Positions 7,939 to 15,973 of a stretch of 64,000 nucleotides of DNA are shown here, one piece after another. Location: the NCBI RefSeq assembly GCF_002903145.1, contig NZ_PPDJ01000003.1:186001-250000 (forward strand), read 5' to 3'. Source of the stretch: Halobacteriovorax sp. DA5 (GTDB taxonomy: Bacteria; Bdellovibrionota; Bacteriovoracia; Bacteriovoracales; Bacteriovoracaceae). The notes beneath the pieces were generated by a model. It worked only from the letters and a program-made list of their open reading frames with translations, was not told where the DNA came from and did not search any database. The stretch's first letter is position 1; every line of letters starts with the position of its first letter. Both the position numbers and the translations under genes were made by a program.

Positions 7939-9399
7939 TTAGTGAGAATTCGGGGCCATCTGATATTCATCGCCATTATTTAATAAGTGGACTACTTCAG
8001 TAAAGTCGTGTGCAGACGCAATTACTTCTTCCGTGTCATTGGCAAGTTCATGGTCATAAAGGTAGTGATCAATACTATCTTGAAGCTTTTGATATAACGG
8101 TAATAACTTCGTTTCAATCTCAACAGCAAATCTTGATGATGTTTCATGTTTAACAAGTTCCTTTATACTTTTGTATATTGATTCTTGTTTATGAAAGAAG
8201 CCAAGAACTACTCTTGAAAAATAGATTACAAATGACATGAATAAGATACAGTTAACAATATCATTAACGACTAGTGAAAGTAGGCATGCAGATATTGTAA
8301 GGCTGTAGATATATTTAATTCTTGTATTTGCTGCAAGAACGATTGTGAATAGGTAACTACTTAGTAGTAGTGGAAGCGCCGTAGCCGAACTTGAGTTTAG
8401 ATAATACTTCAGTGTAAATAGTAGTTGAGCATTAAAGAGATAAATATAGCTTATCTTTTGAATCGAGAAGTGATTTTTCGTCTTATAAAGGTGAAAGGCA
8501 AAAATCAAAAAGTTAATAACAATGGCCAAGCCAGAATAAGAAATATTTGCAACTGGATTAAAAAGATCTACAGCAAAGAATGCGTAAAAGGCAGTCATTG
8601 ATAGAATGACGATAATCGATGATCTTTTAAAGTTGTTAAAAATTGGAATATTAAAAATATCTACTTGATGATCGAGTAAGTGATCAACATCATCGAACTC
8701 CTTCATTAAGAAGTCTTCAATACGATTACTATTTTTTCTCAAACTATTCTTAATCTTATCTTTATCGTCTAAGCCTGAAGAAATCATCGCAAGCATATTA
8801 TTGATTGGATTGAGTAAGTTGTGAGTGAAGTAACTCTTTAGATTTAATATATTCTTATGAAGTTCTTTTTTATGCCAAATCTGATTCGCATTATTCTTAA
8901 AAGTAATCGATTGAATAGAGCTTACTGTCGTAATGAAAAGATGCAAGAATGTGACGAGAACAAGGCTTTGATCTTTAAGGAAGTAATTATTCGAGGCCAT
9001 GATAATAAAGTGTAGAAGACAGTACTTAATATTTGTATGTTGTAAGTGAAACGCTAAAACAATAATTCCTGCAATATAACAAAGTGAACTTGTGGCAGAA
9101 TAATCTGCAAGGCGAGGGTAAATTGACCAAATGAGACTTTCCACTACAACTGAGAAAAATATCACAAATGAAATATTTTTTTTAAAGAGTTTCTTATAGA
9201 AAACGATCGCCATAATTGAATCAAAGACAATCATATAATTCATCGTCGTTAGAAGATGCGGTTCAATATTATAGAAATAAAAGATTACGTATAAGACAAT
9301 CATCAGAAGAACTGCAAGAAAGTGCATCTCGAAGAATTCTCGATATTTCTGATCTAAATGGTAGTAATCATTCACCAAAACTTTGTCCTGTGCAATCAT
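7939..9399 (-). CDS. Polytopic membrane protein with histidine-kinase-like H-box, no ATPase domain
   Basis: The 486-residue protein has two bundles of about five to six hydrophobic helices (residues about 24-165 and 260-395). Between them is a soluble segment with FTHNLLNPINNMLAMI (His193), which matches the HisKA phosphoacceptor box (HxxxxP followed by hydrophobic positions). No N, G1 or G2 boxes of a HATPase domain are present anywhere, and the C-terminal 90 residues form a charged helical tail (KHETSSRFAVEIETKLL). It may be a degenerate sensor that pairs with a separate kinase, or the match may be fortuitous. There is no strong ribosome binding site before the ATG. Neighbours give no pathway clue. 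Confidence 0.65.
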   Translation of the reverse strand: MIAQDKVLVNDYYHLDQKYREFFEMHFLAVLLMIVLYVIFYFYNIEPHLLTTMNYMIVFDSIMAIVFYKKLFKKNISFVIFFSVVVESLIWSIYPRLADYSATSSLCYIAGIIVLAFHLQHTNIKYCLLHFIIMASNNYFLKDQSLVLVTFLHLFITTVSSIQSITFKNNANQIWHKKELHKNILNLKSYFTHNLLNPINNMLAMISSGLDDKDKIKNSLRKNSNRIEDFLMKEFDDVDHLLDHQVDIFNIPIFNNFKRSSIIVILSMTAFYAFFAVDLFNPVANISYSGLAIVINFLIFAFHLYKTKNHFSIQKISYIYLFNAQLLFTLKYYLNSSSATALPLLLSSYLFTIVLAANTRIKYIYSLTISACLLSLVVNDIVNCILFMSFVIYFSRVVLGFFHKQESIYKSIKELVKHETSSRFAVEIETKLLPLYQKLQDSIDHYLYDHELANDTEEVIASAHDFTEVVHLLNNGDEYQMAPNSH

Positions 9400-9548
9400 A
9401 ATTAACTAATTAGTTTTTATAACCTCTTAAAAGTATATTCATTATACAATACTTTATATTTGAAAAAAAGTACATATTTAGTCCAGTATTGGTTAACGAG
9501 ATTTTAGCTATTTATAGAATTAATGTGATTTTATTATCTTAAGTAGGC

Positions 9549-9575
9549 AAAAAAAAAGCCGCTTATTGAAGCGGC
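9549..9575 (-). terminator. Rho-independent terminator
   Basis: On the minus strand, GCCGCTT-CAAT-AAGCGGC is followed by nine T residues, just downstream of the gene ending at 9583. Confidence 0.92.
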
Positions 9576-9582
9576 CATCATT

Positions 9583-10482
9583 TTATTTCATAACTTTTAG
9601 GAACTCGATCATAAACTCCTTATAGACGGAGTTACTGGCCTTTAGTGCCGCTTGATACGCTTTCTTAGCGTCAACTTTTTGAAGCATGTGTAAGTGGGCC
9701 TCTAGTTCTTCTTTTGATAAGCTTTCGTATGACATATCGAGGGCCAGTTTTATATTTCTTCCCTGTGCATCCAAAATTGCATCAGTTTGCTTTTGAGCGT
9801 TAGCAACGACTTCGTTTATATTCATTGTAGGATTTCTTTCTTGTTCAGTATGTACCATCATTGCCTGAATTAAACTCTTAGACGAAGCTGTTGATTGCTC
9901 TAGAAGTGCAGCTTCTTCAATAATACTGTTCACAATCTCTTTTTTATCCTCAGGAAGTGAGTATTCCTTACCATTTGTTATAAGATCTACAATCTTGTCC
10001 TGTGTTTGCTGAGCATTTTCTTGTAATTTTTTAGAGGTCTCACTATCTTGAATCTCAGCAATTGCCTCAAGTTCATCTAGGTCTAAGTTTTCATATGACT
10101 TTTCAAGCTTCTCTTGAAATGGAAAGTTTCTTACTAGCTCAAGAAGCTTCTCTTTTTTCTGTGGAGATTTCTCATTAAATTTTTTATTTTTAAAAGCATT
10201 TTCAAATGTTTCATTTAACTTTGCTTTAGATAGATCTTTTAAAATTTTTTTGATGACTATTTTCTTTTCACTCAAAAGCTCTGGACTATCATCTATCTTC
10301 TTCGCGGACCCACTCTCTGCTAGAGGACTACTGGCCAAGTTCGTCGACTTTTGCTGTTTTTCTTTTTCGACTTTTTGAGTAGGAGTTTTTACTGCTACAT
10401 CGTCTTGTGTTTTATCAGAACTTGCGACAAAAAAATAAATCGCTATAACTAGTGCCGGTAAAATCCAAATAAGTTTCTTCAT
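9583..10482 (-). CDS. Membrane-anchored coiled-coil protein, unrecognised
   Basis: The 299-residue product starts MKKLIWILPALVIAIYFFVASS, a single N-terminal membrane anchor or uncleaved signal. A long Lys/Glu/Ser/Asn-rich helical region follows, with no cysteine and several probable coiled-coil stretches (residues about 85-290). I chose ATG at 10482 because TGGGGAT lies just before it; an in-frame upstream ATG at 10512 adds ten residues that do not look like a signal. The topology suggests the bulk is periplasmic. No known domain recognised. It is followed by a strong terminator and preceded by an AT-rich region, so it is probably a single-gene unit. Confidence 0.7.
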   Translation of the reverse strand: MKKLIWILPALVIAIYFFVASSDKTQDDVAVKTPTQKVEKEKQQKSTNLASSPLAESGSAKKIDDSPELLSEKKIVIKKILKDLSKAKLNETFENAFKNKKFNEKSPQKKEKLLELVRNFPFQEKLEKSYENLDLDELEAIAEIQDSETSKKLQENAQQTQDKIVDLITNGKEYSLPEDKKEIVNSIIEEAALLEQSTASSKSLIQAMMVHTEQERNPTMNINEVVANAQKQTDAILDAQGRNIKLALDMSYESLSKEELEAHLHMLQKVDAKKAYQAALKASNSVYKEFMIEFLKVMK

Positions 10483-10683
10483 ATATCCCCAATAATTAAA
10501 ATCAGAACTCATATCATTTGTTCTATTATGCTAATAGGTTTGCTAATTATTTTGCGAGACTATTTTTATTTAGGCGTATTGTAAACGAAGTGTGTAAAAA
10601 CTAAGATAAATCCCACCTTATAGTGTAGTAGATGGTTAAGTGAAATGGTTGAAAGTGTTTGAGAAAAGAAAGGCGTAGAAAAT

Positions 10684-10707
10684 AAAAAAGCCAGACTAGG
10701 TCTGGCT
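10684..10707 (-). terminator. Terminator of the tRNA operon
   Basis: On the minus strand, AGCCAGAC-CTA-GTCTGGCT is followed by T5, 12 bases past the tRNA-Glu CCA end. Confidence 0.9.
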
Positions 10708-10719
10708 TCTTTATAAAAC

Positions 10720-10797
10720 TGGTACTCCCAAGGGGATTCGAACCCCTGTTACCGCCGTGAAAAGGCGGTGTCCTAGACCGGGCTAGACGATGGGAGC
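10720..10797 (-). tRNA. tRNA-Glu (anticodon UUC)
   Basis: Read on the minus strand, GCTCCCA pairs with TGGGAGT as the acceptor stem, with a G-U at 1-72. The anticodon stem CCGCC/GGCGG holds loop TTTTCAC, so the anticodon is TTC. The T-loop GTTCGAATC is standard, and A plus an encoded CCA complete the 3' end. It is the second gene of a two-tRNA operon behind tRNA-Lys. Confidence 0.95.
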
Positions 10798-10839
10798 GCT
10801 AACTTAATTCCCGGATTTGGAAACCAAAAAACATTAAAA

Positions 10840-10916
10840 TGGTGATCTCTCTGCGACTCGAACGCAGGACCCTCTCCTTAAAAGGGAGATGCTCTAACCA
10901 ACTGAGCTAAGAGACC
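10840..10916 (-). tRNA. tRNA-Lys (anticodon UUU)
   Basis: On the minus strand the acceptor stem is GGTCTCT/AGAGATC, the D-loop is AGCTCAGTTGGTTAGAGC, and the anticodon stem TCTCC/GGAGA holds loop CTTTTAA, so the anticodon is TTT. T-loop GTTCGAGTC and an encoded CCA are present. It is the first gene of the operon; 42 bases separate it from tRNA-Glu. Confidence 0.95.
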
Positions 10917-10937
10917 ATCTGTGTTTTGGTGAGATTG

Positions 10938-10966
10938 AATATAAGTAATCTTGGTTCAGAAGTCAA
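10938..10966 (-). promoter_or_regulatory. Sigma-70-type promoter of the tRNA operon
   Basis: On the minus strand, TTGACT (10966-10961) and TATATT (10943-10938) are separated by exactly 17 bases. Transcription would start near 10931, about 15 bases before the mature tRNA-Lys 5' end. Confidence 0.85.
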
Positions 10967-11117
10967 CAGGGAATTTAAAAAAAATAAAAAAAAAGTGTAA
11001 TTTTTTTAAGAAGTTAATTTTATTTACCCTTAGTATTTTTTATCGCCCACCTTGTCATCAAAGGCCTTATGAGCTAATTTAGCCCACTATTACTAGTGTT
11101 TTAAGAGGTAGGCTTCA

Positions 11118-12440
11118 GTGACAACAGAAGTAGATTCAACAAATAATGAATTAGAAAATTTTGATGGAAAAAAAGTAGCGTTTCATACTTTGGGCTGTCG
11201 TTTAAATTTTTCTGAGACAGGAACAATTTCTCAAGGCTTTGTTGAGCGTGGGTATAAGGTTGTTGAGTTTGGTGAGCAAGCTGATGTTACTTTTATTAAC
11301 ACATGTACAGTAACAGATAGTGCAGATTCAACTTGTCGAAACTTAATTCGCAAGGCACACCGTTCTTCTCCAGATGGAAAGATTGTTGTGGCAGGCTGTT
11401 ACGCTCAAATGGATGCGCCAAGAATTGCAAAGATGACTGGTGTTGATCTCGTTTTAGGAACAAGTGAAAAATATAAAGTCTTTGATTACTTAAACGAAGA
11501 TGAAACAGATACAATCCACATCGATAAGTCTAAAGACTTCTTTGGTGCTGCAACTTCTAAAGAAGAAGGACACACTAGAGCTTTCTTAAAGATACAAGAT
11601 GGATGTAATTACGTTTGTTCATTCTGTATTATTCCTTTTGCTCGAGGACGTTCAAAAGCGGTTTCAATTGCACAAGCAATGGAAGAGGCGAGAGCTGTTG
11701 TTGCTCAAGGTTTTAAAGAGATCGTTCTTACTGGTGTAAATATTGGTGAGTACGAAACTACTTCAGGTGAAAAACTTTTAGATCTATTAAAAGAGTTAAA
11801 TGCTCTGGAGGGTTTAGAGAGAATTCGTCTTGGTAGTGTTGAGCCGAATACGATTACAGATGAGCTTCTTGATTATATGCACGCTAATCCAAAGTTTCTT
11901 GATCACTTCCACGTACCTATGCAAAGTGGGAATGATGAAATTCTTTCGGGAATGAAGCGTAAGTATACTGTAGAAGATTATAAGACGATCATTAATAAAA
12001 TTATCACGCGTTTTCCAAACGCTGGAATTGGAGCAGATGTAATCTGTGGTTTCCCTGGAGAAACTGATGAGCAATTCCAAGATACTTTTAACCTTTTAAA
12101 AGAGTTACCAATCACTCACTTCCATGTGTTTCCATATTCTAAAAGAAAGAATACAGTTGCTGCACGTATGGAAGACCATATTCAGCACCCAGTAAAAAAG
12201 AGTCGTGTAAAGACTCTTATGATGCTTGGAGATGCTAAGCTAAATATGTTCTCTGAAGACTATATCGGAGAGACATCTCAAGTTCTTTTTGAAAAGAAAG
12301 ACAAACAAGGCCTATGGGAAGGTTACACTTCAAACTTTATTCGCGTTAAGGTTGCACATGATGGTGATTTAAAGAATCAAATCCATCAAGTTCGCTTAAT
12401 TGAGTTTAAAGAGAATAAGGTTTTTGCTGAGTTATGCTAG
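11118..12440 (+). CDS. mtaB: tRNA N6-threonylcarbamoyladenosine (t6A37) methylthiotransferase
   Basis: The 440-residue protein has the full MiaB-like layout: an N-terminal UPF0004 domain with three cluster cysteines (C27 in LGCRLN, C63 in NTCTVT, C94 in VAGCYAQ); the radical SAM motif CNYVCSFC (C162, C166, C169); and a C-terminal TRAM-like region. TCTVTDSAD rather than TCSVR and the overall length place it with MtaB. MtaB adds a methylthio group to t6A at position 37 of tRNAs reading ANN codons, including tRNA-Lys(UUU), which happens to be encoded just upstream. The start is GTG, with AAGAGGTAGG 6-14 bases before it. Single-gene unit on the plus strand. Confidence 0.9.
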   Translation: MTTEVDSTNNELENFDGKKVAFHTLGCRLNFSETGTISQGFVERGYKVVEFGEQADVTFINTCTVTDSADSTCRNLIRKAHRSSPDGKIVVAGCYAQMDAPRIAKMTGVDLVLGTSEKYKVFDYLNEDETDTIHIDKSKDFFGAATSKEEGHTRAFLKIQDGCNYVCSFCIIPFARGRSKAVSIAQAMEEARAVVAQGFKEIVLTGVNIGEYETTSGEKLLDLLKELNALEGLERIRLGSVEPNTITDELLDYMHANPKFLDHFHVPMQSGNDEILSGMKRKYTVEDYKTIINKIITRFPNAGIGADVICGFPGETDEQFQDTFNLLKELPITHFHVFPYSKRKNTVAARMEDHIQHPVKKSRVKTLMMLGDAKLNMFSEDYIGETSQVLFEKKDKQGLWEGYTSNFIRVKVAHDGDLKNQIHQVRLIEFKENKVFAELC

Positions 12441-12592
12441 ATGCTGCGGCGCTCACGATTTTTTTGACAATTAATTAACAATTAAAAACGTTTTCCTAAC
12501 ACAACTTGAACACTCAGGTGGATGAATTTTTATATTCTAGTTTTGTCAGTAGGAAACAAGGTTGGCAAGCCTTAGAATTTTTTGTTCTGCTT

Positions 12593-12688
12593 TTAAAAAA
12601 CTCCACTTGCCGATTTTAATTTCTCAAGTCCCTCTCTGAATCTGAAGAAGTGTCTTACTGGCGAAAATCTTTGTGCTACTGCGTACAT
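12593..12688 (-). CDS. Possible 31-residue small protein
   Basis: A short frame starts at ATG 12688 with GGGAGAGAGAG immediately upstream, so a Shine-Dalgarno sequence is present. The peptide (MYAVAQRFSPVRHFFRFREG...) is basic and aromatic, without a signal peptide. The ribosome binding site and start codon lie in the loop of a 9-bp hairpin (arms 12671-12679 and 12703-12711). It may instead be chance within a non-coding RNA. Low confidence. Confidence 0.25.
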   Translation of the reverse strand: MYAVAQRFSPVRHFFRFREGLEKLKSASGVF

Positions 12689-12863
12689 CTCTCTCTCCCG
12701 CTGTAGCACAAGGGCTTTATAAATTATAAATCCATCACGCTTATTAGAAGATGCGATTGAGCATATACCACACACAATCTATGAGTAGCTTTGAATTAGG
12801 CACTCGCCTCAATGATGGTTTTCTGCGACGGCCATCTCAAAAAAACCGACACAAGATGGATAT

Positions 12864-12885
12864 AGGCCCCGAGGTAACTCAGGGC
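12864..12885 (-). other. Stable RNA hairpin downstream of purA
   Basis: On the minus strand, GGCCCTGAG-TTAC-CTCGGGGCC forms nine continuous pairs including one U-G wobble; on the plus strand the same position is an A-C mismatch, which favours a minus-strand RNA. No T-run follows directly, so it is not a standard terminator. It may protect the purA 3' end or begin a separate RNA. Confidence 0.5.
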
Positions 12886-12903
12886 CGAAGTTCTATTTTA
12901 AAT

Positions 12904-14172
12904 TTAGAAGTATTCTTTTAGAAATTTGATTTCAGATCTTTCTGGACCAAAAGCAATGATCCCTACAGGGATTTGAATCGCTTCTTCGATAAGAGCAATA
13001 TAGTCTTTAACTTCTTGTGATAGCTCACCTTTGAAGTCATCGTTAAAGCCGGGTACTTCTTTTAGGATTGGCTTAACCTTTGCAAGATCAATTCCCGGAT
13101 AAGCACAATCGATCGTACGACCTTCGTACTCATATCCTGTACAAACTTTTAGAGGTCCCATCTCACTTAGAACATCTAATTTTGTTAAAGCGATAGAAGT
13201 TAGGTTAGAGCATTTAACAGAGTATTTTAGAAGAGGGAGGTCAAGCCATCCACATCTTCTCTTACGACCTGTTGTCGCTCCAAACTCGCCACCTTTTGTT
13301 TGAATATCATCTCCCATTTGATCAAATAATTCAGTAGGGAATGGGCCTTCTCCAACTCTTGTTGTGTAGGCTTTTGTAATTCCTAGTACTTCTTCGACTG
13401 TTCCACCAGGAAGACCTGCTCCTGAGTAAATACCTGCATAAGCAGTAGAAGAAGATGTTACGAATGGGTATGAACCAAAGTCGATATCAAGTAGAACACC
13501 TTGTGCACCTTCAAAAAGAATTTTCTTTCCAGCGCGTTTTGCCTCATCAAGGAAGCTGAAAGTGTCACAAACAAATGGTTCAATTTCTTTTGCAAGAGTC
13601 ATTAGTCTTTCAACTTCTTCCTCTACACTTGGAAATTCACATTCATATAATTTAGTGAATAATGTTTCTTTTTCTAAAAGGTTTGCTTTCAATTTCTCTG
13701 TAAGGACTTCTTTGTTAAAAAGATCTTTTACTTTGATACCCTTGCGTGAAATTTTATCTTCGTATGCAGGACCAATTCCTTTTCCTGTCGTTCCAATTTT
13801 GACAGGGCCCTTTGCTTCACGTTGACCGTCAAGAAGGCGGTTGTAGTAAGTGATAACAGAAGTGTTAGAAGATATCTTTAGTTTTTCAGGAGAAACAGTT
13901 AGACCAGAATTTTTTACATTTTCTATTTCTTTAGAAAATGCTTCTGGATCAAGTACAACACCGTGACCAATAACTGATACACAGTGATCGTGTAAAATAC
14001 CTGAAGGGATTAGGTGAAGAACAACTTTTTTTGTTCCAACGATGATCGTGTGACCAGCGTTGTTTCCACCTTGGTAGCGAACAACAACGTCGCATTTAAG
14101 ACCAAGTAGATCTGTGATTTTACCTTTTCCTTCGTCTCCCCATTGAGAACCAATAATCGCAAGTGATTTCAT
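12904..14172 (-). CDS. purA: Adenylosuccinate synthetase
   Basis: The 422-residue protein joins IMP and aspartate using GTP, the first step from IMP to AMP. The N-terminal GSQWGDEGKGKITDLL is the GTP-binding signature with the catalytic Asp. NNAGHTI is the next conserved loop, KIGTTGKGIGPAYEDK binds IMP, and EGAQGVLLDIDFGSYPFVTSS and TTGRKRRCGWLDLPLL complete the active site. Length matches the family (about 430). It begins 2 bases after the stop of the serA-like gene, so the two are translated from one message. Followed by a stable hairpin but no clear T-run terminator. Confidence 0.95.
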   Translation of the reverse strand: MKSLAIIGSQWGDEGKGKITDLLGLKCDVVVRYQGGNNAGHTIIVGTKKVVLHLIPSGILHDHCVSVIGHGVVLDPEAFSKEIENVKNSGLTVSPEKLKISSNTSVITYYNRLLDGQREAKGPVKIGTTGKGIGPAYEDKISRKGIKVKDLFNKEVLTEKLKANLLEKETLFTKLYECEFPSVEEEVERLMTLAKEIEPFVCDTFSFLDEAKRAGKKILFEGAQGVLLDIDFGSYPFVTSSSTAYAGIYSGAGLPGGTVEEVLGITKAYTTRVGEGPFPTELFDQMGDDIQTKGGEFGATTGRKRRCGWLDLPLLKYSVKCSNLTSIALTKLDVLSEMGPLKVCTGYEYEGRTIDCAYPGIDLAKVKPILKEVPGFNDDFKGELSQEVKDYIALIEEAIQIPVGIIAFGPERSEIKFLKEYF

Positions 14173-14174
14173 AA

Positions 14175-15122
14175 TTAAGCTTTAACCTCGTGTAGTAAAT
14201 TATCGTTTAAAAAGAATTCTTTCAGTTGATTTACGGCCATCTCTCCAACTCTTAATTGAGCTTCATCAGTTGAAGCTCCTAGGTGTGGAGTTAGAACAAG
14301 ATTAGGAATCTTACGAAGAGGTGAGTCTTCTTCAAGTGGCTCAGTTGCGAAAACATCAAAGCCTGCTGCTTTAAATTTCTTTTCCATAAGAGCAACAGCT
14401 AAGTCTTGCTCATTAACAATTCCACCACGAGATGCATTTACTAGAATTGCATGTGGTTTCATTTTATTAAATAGATCCTTGTTTACCATTCCTCTTGTTG
14501 CATCCATTAAAGGAGTGTGAAGTGTAATAATGTCACAAGTCTCAAAAATTTCTTCGACAGTATTTGCTTTAGTAACATAATCAAGATCACTCGATTCACA
14601 GAATGGATCAAAGAACTTAACTTGTGGCTCAAATCCTTGAAGACGTTTTGCAACGATCTTTCCAATTTGACCAAAACCAACGATACCAACTTTCTTATTT
14701 GCTAGTTCATTACCTGTGTACTTAGACTTGTCCCATCCGCCGTTTTTCATTGTTGCGTCTGCGGCAGCTGTATGTCTTAGAACTGTCATCATAAGTGCGA
14801 TAGCATGTTCAGCTGCTGAGTTATTATTAGCGCCTGGAGTGTTTGAAACTTTAACTCCACGCTCACCACATTTAACTTTATCGATATTATCTGTTCCCGC
14901 ACCTGCACGGATTACATATTTAAGATTTGGAGCAAGTTCAAGATATTCTTCTCCAATCGTAGTTGATGATCTAATAACAAGAGCACTTGCTTTTGGTAGT
15001 AGTTCTTTGATCTCGTCTTGAGATAATTTTGGTTTTGGGTGAACTTCTAATTCGCTGATAGCTTGTAGAGATGCAAAAACTTCTGCATCCATTCCATCAC
15101 AAACGACGATAAATGGTTTCAC
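14175..15122 (-). CDS. serA: D-3-phosphoglycerate dehydrogenase-like 2-hydroxyacid dehydrogenase
   Basis: The 315-residue protein has the D-isomer-specific 2-hydroxyacid dehydrogenase fold. The NAD site GIVGFGQIGKIVAKRL lies near residues 147-162, the catalytic Arg is in NASRGGIVNE (near 232), Glu is in TEPLEEDSPL, and His is in LTPHLGAST. RAGAGTDNID and NTPGANNNSAAEHA are typical of 3-phosphoglycerate dehydrogenase, the first step of serine synthesis. It lacks the C-terminal ACT or intervening regulatory domain, so it would be a short, serine-insensitive form. Start is GTG at 15122 with GGAGG five bases upstream. First gene of a two-gene unit with purA. Confidence 0.82.
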   Translation of the reverse strand: MKPFIVVCDGMDAEVFASLQAISELEVHPKPKLSQDEIKELLPKASALVIRSSTTIGEEYLELAPNLKYVIRAGAGTDNIDKVKCGERGVKVSNTPGANNNSAAEHAIALMMTVLRHTAAADATMKNGGWDKSKYTGNELANKKVGIVGFGQIGKIVAKRLQGFEPQVKFFDPFCESSDLDYVTKANTVEEIFETCDIITLHTPLMDATRGMVNKDLFNKMKPHAILVNASRGGIVNEQDLAVALMEKKFKAAGFDVFATEPLEEDSPLRKIPNLVLTPHLGASTDEAQLRVGEMAVNQLKEFFLNDNLLHEVKA

Positions 15123-15250
15123 TCAGGCCTCCATGGATTTTTTAAGTTTTTCTTGTATTGCGATTATAGAACGCAACTTGCTACATGTAACCCTTAATAT
15201 TAGAAACTTTTTGTAAGTTGCTATTTAGTTTTTCGTTAACCATAATTATC

Positions 15251-15949
15251 ATGATGCAAAAATTTAAAAAATTATTAGTATTACTTATATTCACGCAATT
15301 GTTTGTATCAGCATCTCTTGCTTCCTATATTCCTGAGGGCTACTTCGTTGGTCATGAGGATATGATTAGGAATTATCAGATAACTCAGGAATATTCTAAG
15401 GGTGATTTTGAGGCGTATATCATGGCCCAAAATCCTAGTGCTTCTGAGAAAGAAGCCACTCTCATTACAGATCGAGTCATTGAGGTCGCAGAGCTATTTG
15501 GGGTTGATGCAAAGCTATTTCTGGCATTGATCCGTATGGAGTCTAATTTTGTACGAGATGCTATTTCTCCAACAGGAGCAGTAGGGTTAACACAGTTTAC
15601 ATCCATTGGAGCGCAAGAAGTTTCCGATCAACTTGGTCAAAGAGGCCCTGATTACGCAAATCTACAAAATACACTTTATTTAAATAATACTCTTTCTGAC
15701 GAAATTCCTGAATGGACACACTTGTGGCTTCGAGAGAGAACATGGGCAGAGCAGAAGCTCCTATTTTTACATGATCTTGATCTATCCCTAGTTTATGGCG
15801 CTATCCTTTTAAAGGTTTATTTGGCCAAGAATTACCAAGATGATCTCATGACAAATTATTATGAGGCGTTGGTTGATTACAATGGTGAGCCTGGAGAGAG
15901 AAAATTTTGGTATGCCCGCACAATCTTAAAGTTTTACGATGAAATCTAA
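15251..15949 (+). CDS. Secreted lytic transglycosylase (SLT-like)
   Basis: A signal peptide (MMQKFKKLLVLLIFTQLFVSASLA) is followed by a goose-lysozyme/SLT-type domain: LFLALIRMESNFVRDAISPTGAVGLTQFT. This holds the catalytic Glu (RMESNF), the SxxGAxGLxQ motif, and later VDYNGEPGERKFWYARTILKFY, corresponding to the usual AYNxG...Y motif. These enzymes cut peptidoglycan between MurNAc and GlcNAc with formation of 1,6-anhydro ends. A TTG at 15218 could start a longer form, but the ATG at 15251 gives a normal signal peptide. No strong ribosome binding site. It precedes the macrodomain gene by 24 bases, so the two may be co-transcribed. A role in wall remodelling or prey-wall digestion is inference. 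Confidence 0.85.
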   Translation: MMQKFKKLLVLLIFTQLFVSASLASYIPEGYFVGHEDMIRNYQITQEYSKGDFEAYIMAQNPSASEKEATLITDRVIEVAELFGVDAKLFLALIRMESNFVRDAISPTGAVGLTQFTSIGAQEVSDQLGQRGPDYANLQNTLYLNNTLSDEIPEWTHLWLRERTWAEQKLLFLHDLDLSLVYGAILLKVYLAKNYQDDLMTNYYEALVDYNGEPGERKFWYARTILKFYDEI

Positions 15950-15973
15950 ACTTATTCGTGCTAAAAATTCTTT

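Larger units (their letters stand above)
12441..12903. other. 463-base gap with several hairpins, no convincing long gene
   Basis: This lies between the convergent mtaB and purA genes. It holds a weak plus-strand terminator-like hairpin (12558-12583, AAGG...CCTT followed by T6 after a short gap); a 9-bp inverted repeat at 12671-12711 whose loop carries a ribosome binding site and ATG on the minus strand; small inverted repeats near 12806-12860; and a 9-bp hairpin just after purA (12864-12885). A 60-codon minus-strand frame (12593-12775) lacks a ribosome binding site at its GTG start. The density of structure suggests RNA function, but no known RNA family was recognised. Confidence 0.45.

Noticed and set aside
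12593..12775. 60-codon minus-strand frame from GTG
   Set aside because: No ribosome binding site at the GTG; only the last 31 codons from ATG 12688 have one, so only that shorter form is listed, at low confidence.
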